Notes under the pieces: model-generated
The model's input: only the letters and a program-made list of their open reading frames with translations
Databases searched by the model: none
Told to the model about the DNA's origin: nothing
Source of the DNA: Verrucomicrobiota bacterium
Lineage (GTDB): Bacteria > Verrucomicrobiota > Verrucomicrobiia > Opitutales > Opitutaceae
Direction: 5' to 3'
NCBI GenBank assembly: GCA_023457035.1
Contig: JAEWNN010000189.1
Span: 1 to 64,000, forward strand
Length of the DNA stretch: 64,000 bases
Shown here: in pieces, positions 58,471 to 64,000 of the stretch
How the letters are laid out: every line of letters starts with the position of its first letter
How positions within the stretch are numbered: position 1 is the first letter of the stretch
Translations under genes and position numbers: made by a program

Positions 58471-58893
58471 ATGAAAGCAATCCTGACCTTCCTCGCGCTC
58501 CTGGCGCTCGCGTTCTTCGCTGTCGACCTCGCCCCGGCCGCCCTGGCCGCCGATGGGAGCGACGCCGCTGCCGTGGTGACCGCCGCCGGCGACACCACCG
58601 TGCCGTGGCTGGACTCCATCGTGACGCAGTACCCGTGGCTGGCCACGGTGCTGATCGTCATCGGCGCTTTTCGCGTGGTGGCCAAGCCGTTGATGAGCCT
58701 GGCGCATTCGTTCGCCGCCTACACGACGACGACCAAGGACGATGCGATCGTGGCAAAGGTGGAAGCGAGTTGGGCGTGGCGCGCCTTCTGTTGGCTGCTC
58801 GACTGGACGGCCAGTGTGCAGATCGGCACGCAGAGGCCGACGACCCAACCGGCGGACCCCATCACCAGCAACTCCGCGAACACCGGAGCCTGA
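58471..58893 (+). CDS. small membrane protein, holin-like position
   Basis: 140 aa. Signal-peptide-like N-terminus (KAILTFLALLALAFFAVDLA, residues 1-27) and a second hydrophobic helix (PWLATVLIVIGAFRVVAKPL, 55-75), then a Trp-containing amphipathic part. It opens a run of four small genes typical of a lysis cassette between terminase and portal. Holin function is inferred from position. Confidence 0.5.
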   Translation: MKAILTFLALLALAFFAVDLAPAALAADGSDAAAVVTAAGDTTVPWLDSIVTQYPWLATVLIVIGAFRVVAKPLMSLAHSFAAYTTTTKDDAIVAKVEASWAWRAFCWLLDWTASVQIGTQRPTTQPADPITSNSANTGA

Positions 58894-58899
58894 CCTGCG

Positions 58900-59061
58900 A
58901 TGCTCGCGCTCCTGCTCGCCATCGCCAAGGCGGTCCCCGCCATCGAAGCGCTACTGCGCACGGTGGTGACGGAGATCGACGCGGCGCGCGAGCGTGAGGC
59001 GCAACAACGCAAAGCCGCCAAGGACAAGGCCGTCGACGACGAGTTCGAGCAATTCCCGTGA
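58900..59061 (+). CDS. very small amphipathic phage protein
   Basis: 53 aa. A hydrophobic start (LALLLAIAKAVPAIEALLRT) is followed by a highly charged helix (EIDAAREREAQQRKAAKDKA). Its TGA overlaps the ATG of the next gene by 1 nt. Possibly a small spanin or holin partner. Confidence 0.4.
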   Translation: MLALLLAIAKAVPAIEALLRTVVTEIDAAREREAQQRKAAKDKAVDDEFEQFP

Positions 59062-59261
59062 TGCGCACCGCCATCATGCTCTGCCTCTGCCTGCCGCTGG
59101 TGGGCTGCGCTACGCTCAAGCCCATGGTGCGGCTGGACAACTCGGCGCGCCTGATGGCGCGGCCGGACTTCCAGGCCGCGAAGGCGGCGGCCCCGGAGTG
59201 GGCCAAGGACGCCCTCAAGACCATCAACGCCCTCGAGTACGAGATCGAACGCCGCAAGTGA
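59061..59261 (+). CDS. small lipoprotein, o-spanin-like
   Basis: 66 aa. Signal sequence with lipobox LPLVGCATL (lipidated Cys at about residue 15), then a helix (LDNSARLMARPDFQAAKAAA). Size and lipobox resemble outer spanins such as Rz1, but Rz1 is Pro-rich and this is not. An alternative GTG start lies 3 nt upstream. Confidence 0.5.
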   Translation: MRTAIMLCLCLPLVGCATLKPMVRLDNSARLMARPDFQAAKAAAPEWAKDALKTINALEYEIERRK

Positions 59262-59263
59262 TC

Positions 59264-59533
59264 ATGCCACCCCCAACCCCACACACCCCCTGCGAGGAAC
59301 ATAGCCGCCGCCTCGAGAAGGCCGAGCAGCGCCTCGAGAAGGGCGACGCGATCCTGGCAACCGTGAAGCGGATCGAGACCGCGGTGTGTGGTGATCCCGA
59401 GATGGGTGTCGAAGGGCTGGCGACGCTGCCGCGACGCGTGCAGGCCCTCGAGCGCCGGCAGTGGTGGATGCTCGGCGGTGTCGCGGCGCTTTCCACCGGA
59501 ATCCCGCTGCTCCTGCAGATGCTGGGCAAATAA
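59264..59533 (+). CDS. coiled coil and tail-anchored membrane protein
   Basis: 89 aa. Coiled coil (EEHSRRLEKAEQRLEKGDAI, LPRRVQALERRQ) and a C-terminal membrane helix (WWMLGGVAALSTGIPLLLQM). This resembles XhlA-type holin-associated proteins. Fourth member of the small membrane cluster. Confidence 0.5.
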   Translation: MPPPTPHTPCEEHSRRLEKAEQRLEKGDAILATVKRIETAVCGDPEMGVEGLATLPRRVQALERRQWWMLGGVAALSTGIPLLLQMLGK

Positions 59534-59535
59534 CC

Positions 59536-61341
59536 ATGGTCACACACGAAGAGATCCTAGACGCCATCAAGGCCCGCGACACGTGGGAGCGCCGCCAGGA
59601 GGTTTACTACCGCATGCGCCATGACGGCCTGCGGCGCGCCAGCAAGCCGTGGAAGAACGCGGCCGACATGCATTTCCCGCTCGGGGACATGACGATCGAG
59701 AAGCTGAAGCCGTTCTACGTGAACCAGCTCTATGCTGCGGACACGTTTGCGAGCTTCTACAGCCTCGCCCCGGAGCTGGTCGCGCACCAGCAACTGGCGG
59801 CGCAGTGGTTCGACTGGATCCTGCGGACGCGCTCCAACTTCGAGGAGGCGATGGTGCAGGCCGTCGACATCATGCTCCAGAACGGCCGCGTGCCGGTGGA
59901 AGTGCGCTGGGATCCTGAGACGCGGCGGATCGTCTTCGATGCCGCGCAGCCCACGCACGTGATCGTGCCGCCGTGGACGAAGAAGATCGAGGACGCCGAC
60001 TGGATCGTGCACGTGCAGCAGTTCAGCAAGGGCGCGTACCAGCGGCGCAGCGACTTCGACCAGACGATCCTGAAGGAGATCCTCGGCGGCGAGACGGAGA
60101 CCACCGAGGAGACCACCAAGAAGCTGCGCGAGGGGATCACGTTCTCGCGCAACAAGGACGTGGCGATCGTGTGGGAGAAGTTCGAGCGGACCGAGACCGG
60201 CTGGACGGTGAGCACCTACAGCCCGAGCAAGCCCAACAAGCCGGTGCGGCCGGACTTCGTGCTGCCGTACAGCAAGGGTGTCTTCGAGGCGCTCAAGTGC
60301 CCGCCCTGGGGCTCGCTCCCGTGCGAGGAGAAAGATCCCGGCTACTACGCGCCCCGCGGCGTGATGGAGCGCGTGGCGCCCTTCGAGCAGTCGCTCAACC
60401 ACGACTGGAACACGATCAAGGACTACCAGACCCTGACGTGCGCCCCGATCTTCTCGGCTCCCGGTGCGCCGCCGAACACCAGCAACGTGCGCTTCCGCCC
60501 GGGTGATGTGCTCGGCTACGCGCTTGAGGCGGTGACCTTCCCGCCGATCCCGATGGATCTGCGGCAGGGGATGATGGACACACGCATGACCGCCGAGCAG
60601 GCGGTGGCGATGCCGGACTTCGGCTCGCAGCAGCCGCAGCAGGGGAGCAAGCCGCGCACGGCGCGGGAAGTCTCCTTGGTGGCCAACGTCATGGGCCAGT
60701 CGGTCGACCTACGTGGCCGAATCTTCCGCCGCGCGGTGGCGCACCTGCTCAACCTCGCGTGGGCGCTCGCGCTGCAATACCTCGGCGAGGAGCTCCAATA
60801 CGTGGCGGCCGAGCAGATCGGCGCACTGCCCAAGCAGGCGCTGGACTCCCGCTACCAGATCGAGCTCGCCGGCTCCCCCGAGATCTTCAGCCGCGCGGCC
60901 CGCCTACAACAGGCGCAGGCGCGGTTCCAGATGTTCCGCGGCGCGCCCAACATCGACCAGGACGAGCTGACGAAGAGCGTGCTGGAGGTCGACGACCCGC
61001 GGCTGGTGCGGCGGCTGTTCCGGCCAGCGCAGAACGCGGCGGCCAGCCAGGCCGAGCGGCAGGCGCAGGAGATCGCCACGATGATGCTGGGCTTCCCCGC
61101 GCAGCTTCGGCCCGACGACGACCACCCGGCGCACCTGCAGGCCATGCTCGCCTTCGCGCAACGGCTCCGCTCCGCGCCGATGCCGGTGGCGCAGGACTCC
61201 GTGCAGCTGCTCGCGCAGCACGCGCAGGAACACCTCGCCGCGCTGGCGCAGACCAATCCGCAGGCCGCCCAACAATTCGCCGGACAGATCCAGGCGTTGA
61301 TGGGCGCCGGCCAACCGCAACCGCAGCCCATGCCCCAATGA
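59536..61341 (+). CDS. portal protein
   Basis: 601 aa. Head-to-tail portal by size, position and wording: KPWKNAADMHFPLGDMTIEK near the start, NHDWNTIKDYQTLTCAPIFS, GAPPNTSNVRFRPGDVLGYA, and an alpha-helical C-terminal region rich in Gln and Ala (AAASQAERQAQEIATMMLGF). It forms the dodecameric ring through which DNA is pumped. Falls between lysis-like genes and scaffold/capsid. Confidence 0.82.
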   Translation: MVTHEEILDAIKARDTWERRQEVYYRMRHDGLRRASKPWKNAADMHFPLGDMTIEKLKPFYVNQLYAADTFASFYSLAPELVAHQQLAAQWFDWILRTRSNFEEAMVQAVDIMLQNGRVPVEVRWDPETRRIVFDAAQPTHVIVPPWTKKIEDADWIVHVQQFSKGAYQRRSDFDQTILKEILGGETETTEETTKKLREGITFSRNKDVAIVWEKFERTETGWTVSTYSPSKPNKPVRPDFVLPYSKGVFEALKCPPWGSLPCEEKDPGYYAPRGVMERVAPFEQSLNHDWNTIKDYQTLTCAPIFSAPGAPPNTSNVRFRPGDVLGYALEAVTFPPIPMDLRQGMMDTRMTAEQAVAMPDFGSQQPQQGSKPRTAREVSLVANVMGQSVDLRGRIFRRAVAHLLNLAWALALQYLGEELQYVAAEQIGALPKQALDSRYQIELAGSPEIFSRAARLQQAQARFQMFRGAPNIDQDELTKSVLEVDDPRLVRRLFRPAQNAAASQAERQAQEIATMMLGFPAQLRPDDDHPAHLQAMLAFAQRLRSAPMPVAQDSVQLLAQHAQEHLAALAQTNPQAAQQFAGQIQALMGAGQPQPQPMPQ

Positions 61342-61841
61342 TCCGCGAACTCCTCTATCGCATCCTCTGCCGCCTCGCTCCCAACGAGGTGCGAGCCCGG
61401 GTCGCCGCCATCCGCACCGCCGAAGGCATGGTGACGCTGCTGGTGGCGGCGGCCGACAAGGCCGGCGCACGCGAGGCGGTGCTCGCGCACCTGCTCGCGC
61501 CCGACGAGCGCGAGGTGCTGGCGCTGCTGCGCACGCCGGACCACTGGCGCGGACATGATGCCGAGATCAGTGCCGAGGATGCCAAGGCGCTGGCCGGGAT
61601 GCTGGCCGGCCCGCTCGGCCAGAAGCTGGAGGTGGCGATGCAGAACGCGACCGTGCAACTGGCGCAGCGCGCGTGCCTGGAAAAGTCGCCGAACCTCCCG
61701 TACGCGGCCGGCTTCGCCTCGGGCTTCCGGGCCTGCTGGGCCGTGTACAAGAGCCTTTCCGTGCCGCCCGACGCACAGGGCGAACCCCAAGACGACCCCA
61801 TCATGCGGGGGGCCGGCCTTGAACACATCACCACCGCATAA
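61338..61841 (+). CDS. hypothetical phage head-region protein
   Basis: 167 aa. Helical: RELLYRILCRLAPNEVRARV, REVLALLRTPDHWRGHDAEI, QKLEVAMQNATVQLAQRACL. Its ATG overlaps the portal stop. Unknown; perhaps a head-completion or scaffold accessory. Confidence 0.5.
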   Translation: MIRELLYRILCRLAPNEVRARVAAIRTAEGMVTLLVAAADKAGAREAVLAHLLAPDEREVLALLRTPDHWRGHDAEISAEDAKALAGMLAGPLGQKLEVAMQNATVQLAQRACLEKSPNLPYAAGFASGFRACWAVYKSLSVPPDAQGEPQDDPIMRGAGLEHITTA

Positions 61842-61846
61842 CTACC

Positions 61847-62815
61847 ATGCAAGACCTCGACCAAGAAATGGAAGCCGTCCAGGCCGCCGCTCTCGCGGCC
61901 GACCAGGGCGACAACGCGCCGGCGCAGGATACCCCGCCGGCCGCGGCTTCGGCACCGGCGTCCGCCTCGCCGGAACAGACGGAGACCCCCGCCGCTCAGG
62001 GGGAGGCGCAGCAGCAGCAAAAGCCGGAACCGTCGAAGGAGACCCCGCCCACCGCGCCCGAGGGCCAGAAACCGGAAAGCGCCTTCACCAAGGCGCAGAA
62101 GGAGAAGGCCCGCCGAGAGAAGACGTGGGCGGAGATCAACGCGGAGAAGGAGCAGCTCGCCGCAGACCGCAAAGCCCTCGAGGAGGAGCGCAAGCGCCTC
62201 GCCGAGGAGCAGCATCGCCAGCCCGCCAAGCCCGAAACACCACAATCGAAATACAGCGCCGAGGACTACGATGCCGCGGCGAAGCATTTCGAGGCCAAGG
62301 GCGACTACGAGCTGGCGGAGCAGGCCAAGGCGAAGGCCGCCGAACTCCGCGCCGCGCCGCCGCCGCGCCCCGAGCAGGGGAGTGCCGCCGCCGCGCCGCA
62401 GAACCAGGTGTCGACGCCGTTCGGCGCGATGCCGCGGGAGCAGTTCATGACGACCTGGCAGAGCACGCTGGAGCGGTTGGTGAAGGCCGAACCGGACCTC
62501 AACAACAAGGACAGCGAGCTCGGCAGGACCACCGCCGAAATGCTCCGCACGTACCCGCTGCTGAACCACATCCCGACGGGAATCCAGGATGCGGTGGCGG
62601 CAGCCAAACTCACCATCCAAGCGCGGCGGGTACCCGTGCTGGAAAAGGAGCTCGCGGCCGCCAAGGCCGAACTCGAGCGCCTCAACAAGACCAATTCCCT
62701 GCGAGGGGGCCCCCCGGGCATGCCGCCGGCCGCGCCGAAGTCCATCGAGGACATGAGCCTCGACGAGGCCGAGGCCGCCGCACGCGCTGCCGCGCTGGCC
62801 GCCGACCAGGGCTGA
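61847..62815 (+). CDS. capsid scaffolding-like protein
   Basis: 322 aa. The N-terminal 90 residues are Ala/Pro/Gln-rich and disordered. A long coiled coil (TKAQKEKARREKTWAEINAE, EQLAADRKALEEERKRLAEE) and a helical core (FMTTWQSTLERLVKAEPDLN) follow. The C-terminus repeats an AEAAARAAALAADQG motif also seen at residues about 10-20. Composition and place directly before the capsid gene fit a scaffold. Confidence 0.7.
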   Translation: MQDLDQEMEAVQAAALAADQGDNAPAQDTPPAAASAPASASPEQTETPAAQGEAQQQQKPEPSKETPPTAPEGQKPESAFTKAQKEKARREKTWAEINAEKEQLAADRKALEEERKRLAEEQHRQPAKPETPQSKYSAEDYDAAAKHFEAKGDYELAEQAKAKAAELRAAPPPRPEQGSAAAAPQNQVSTPFGAMPREQFMTTWQSTLERLVKAEPDLNNKDSELGRTTAEMLRTYPLLNHIPTGIQDAVAAAKLTIQARRVPVLEKELAAAKAELERLNKTNSLRGGPPGMPPAAPKSIEDMSLDEAEAAARAAALAADQG

Positions 62816-62850
62816 GAACCGCCGCGGGTCGGTAACCCGCCACGCCTACC

Positions 62851-63864
62851 ATGGCCATCAATACCACCGCAGTTGCCAACACCATCCAGCCGTTCTTCTC
62901 GAAGAAGCTGCTCGATCACGCCGTCCAGGTCACCACCTTGGCGGACTACGCCGTCCAGGAGGAGCTGCAGCCCAACAGCGGCGCCAACCAGATCACGTTC
63001 TTCCGGCCGCCGCAGGCCGACCTGACCGCCACCGGCGCGCCGGCCGCGCTGACGGAGGGCACCGTGCCCACCGCTCGCCGCGACATCGCCTATACCCCCG
63101 TGACCGCCACGCTGGCGCAGCGCGGGCAGACCGCCGAGCTGACCGACGTGGCCACCACGATCGGCCTGTTCGACTTCCTCAAGACCGCCGTCGCCCTCAT
63201 GGGCGAGGAGTGCGCGCTCGACGCGGACTCCCTCATGCGCAACCAGCTCTGCCATGCCTCCACGGGCCTGACGAAGCGCTACGCGCAGGGCCTCCAGAAC
63301 TTCGCGGCGCTCGCCGCGGCCACGGCGGCGCTGGGCTCGATCAAGCCGCTCGACGTGCTCGACGGCGTGACCGCGCTGAAGATCGCCCGGGCGCCGAAGA
63401 TCAACGGCTGGTACGTGCTGCAGCTGCCCCCGCAGCTCTCGCGCGACATCCAGAACAACGCCGACTGGCGCGACGTGGTGAAGATGAACGCCAACACGGC
63501 CAAGCAGGTGTTTGCCGGCGAGATCGGCGAGTACTGCGGCGCGAAGTTCGTGGAGAACACGAACCCGATGCAGGAGGACGAGACCGAGGGCACCTTTGCC
63601 TCGACCTTCAGCGGGGCCGGCACGAACACCACCGGCTTTATCTACAGCGCGATCCTGATCGGCAAGGGTTCCTACGGCTGCGTGAACATGAAGAAGCTCG
63701 GGGCGTCGAAGATCTACAAGCCCCAGGTGATCATCAACGACAAGCCCGACAAGAGCGACCCGCTCAACCAGAAGATCATCGTCGGCTGGAAGAGCTACTG
63801 GGCGAGCCTGGTGCTCAATGGCGGCTGGGGCCGGGTGATCCGCGCCAAGAGCCAGTTCGCCTGA
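62851..63864 (+). CDS. major capsid protein, N4-gp56 family
   Basis: 337 aa. TIQPFFSKKLLDHAVQVTTL, ITFFRPPQADLTATGAPAAL, TLAQRGQTAELTDVATTIGL and MGEECALDADSLMRNQLCHA follow the N4-gp56 family as I recall it. The C-terminal half includes GEIGEYCGAKFVENTNPMQE and an Ig-like insert (TFASTFSGAGTNTTGFIYSA). Forms the icosahedral shell, HK97-like fold. A strong hairpin follows 20 nt later. Confidence 0.87.
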   Translation: MAINTTAVANTIQPFFSKKLLDHAVQVTTLADYAVQEELQPNSGANQITFFRPPQADLTATGAPAALTEGTVPTARRDIAYTPVTATLAQRGQTAELTDVATTIGLFDFLKTAVALMGEECALDADSLMRNQLCHASTGLTKRYAQGLQNFAALAAATAALGSIKPLDVLDGVTALKIARAPKINGWYVLQLPPQLSRDIQNNADWRDVVKMNANTAKQVFAGEIGEYCGAKFVENTNPMQEDETEGTFASTFSGAGTNTTGFIYSAILIGKGSYGCVNMKKLGASKIYKPQVIINDKPDKSDPLNQKIIVGWKSYWASLVLNGGWGRVIRAKSQFA

Positions 63865-63883
63865 GCCTGATGCAGTGAACTTC

Positions 63884-63924
63884 CCGGGGCCCGTGCAGGG
63901 CCCCGGTTCCCCTTTCCCTTTTCT
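63884..63924 (+). terminator. capsid-gene terminator
   Basis: CCGGGGCCC (63884-63892), GTGCA loop, GGGCCCCGG (63898-63906), then a pyrimidine-rich TTCCCCTTTCCCTTTTCT. Strong stem with a mixed T tract. Confidence 0.75.
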
Positions 63925-63960
63925 ATCAGAATCCAATCCGCCGCGACGAGCGGCCCGAAC

Positions 63961-64000
63961 ATGCCCATCATCATGATCTCCGCCGAGCCCATGGCCGAAG
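63961..64000 (+). CDS. partial gene at the right edge
   Basis: ATG at 63961 opens a frame (MPIIMISAEPMAE) that continues beyond the window. Placed directly after the capsid gene terminator, so it is probably a head or head-tail connector gene. Nothing more can be said. Confidence 0.4.
   Translation, partial: MPIIMISAEPMAE

Larger units (their letters stand above)
43106..64000. mobile_element. prophage integrated at tRNA-Gly(CCC), right end outside window
   Basis: Order from the tRNA: integrase, membrane protein, Mrr-like nuclease, repressor (minus) and divergent early genes, DUF2303 and SSB-like genes, methyltransferase, terminase subunits, membrane cluster, portal, scaffold-like protein and N4-gp56-type capsid. 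About 40 plus-strand genes with 4-nt overlaps make one long late operon. Tail genes and the right attachment site lie beyond 64000, so completeness cannot be judged. No stop or frameshift was noticed in the structural genes. Confidence 0.92.

Noticed and set aside
59061..59261. Confident Rz1 spanin call
   Set aside because: The lipobox fits, but the Pro-rich body of Rz1 is missing and no clear inner-membrane spanin overlaps it; kept only as spanin-like.
62305..63936. 543-aa minus-strand open frame opposite the capsid gene
   Set aside because: Shadow of the scaffold and capsid genes, which have family matches and a proper ribosome-binding context.

Overview
The window is a high-GC stretch of chromosome from a flagellated Gram-negative bacterium (diderm genes include a TolC-family outer-membrane channel). 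A verrucomicrobial host of the Opitutaceae type is my best guess. It rests on the short intergenic palindromes, the tyrosine-integrase clade (N in place of the usual catalytic H residues) and the small CPRCG protein; it is inference and no marker gene proves it. Coding is dense and many neighbours overlap by 4 nt (ATGA or GTGA).

Layout. (1) 1-2826: the end of an integrated element abutting the 3' end of a tRNA-Arg(ACG) on the minus strand. It has iteron-like GGGACA repeats, five small plus-strand genes without recognised function, a long-range inverted repeat and tandem 11-bp repeats. (2) 2998-6105: a NarL-type two-component system and a Sel1-repeat protein. (3) 6170-18374: a minus-strand flagellar block. 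Flagellin has its own sigma-28-like promoter and a strong terminator. Downstream lies a run flbT-flaF-maf followed by three paralogous TPR-glycosyltransferases, a methyltransferase and an O-GlcNAc-transferase-type enzyme. FlbT and FlaF are best known as alphaproteobacterial flagellin regulators. (4) 18490-35206: sugar biosynthesis and transfer. pseB, pseC, a divergent pseF-like CMP-sugar synthase, pseG, an ATP-grasp gene, a HAD phosphatase-like gene and pseI suggest pseudaminic acid synthesis; no pseH-like acetyltransferase is visible. They are followed by an unknown TPR-like protein, a sulfotransferase, glycosyltransferases and a small Rossmann-like domain repeated in three adjacent genes. 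Regions 3 and 4 together look like a flagellin production and decoration locus.

(5) 35343-42907: housekeeping and odd genes: a MamK-like actin with a small helical partner, a zinc-ribbon miniprotein, a secreted signal-peptidase-like protein, a TolC-family channel, an Rsm22-like methyltransferase and a second methyltransferase.

(6) 43032-64000: a prophage integrated at tRNA-Gly(CCC) and running off the right end. In order it has integrase, a membrane protein plus Mrr-like nuclease pair, a repressor and divergent early genes, DUF2303 and SSB-like genes, a DUF6745 protein with a 9-bp repeat tract, an orphan C5-cytosine methyltransferase, terminase small and large subunits, a membrane/lysis-like cluster, portal, scaffold-like protein and an N4-gp56-type major capsid protein. 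Degenerate 7-bp repeat arrays sit at the 3' ends of several early phage genes, and 9-bp arrays sit in chromosomal intergenic DNA. No CRISPR array, rRNA or transposase was seen.
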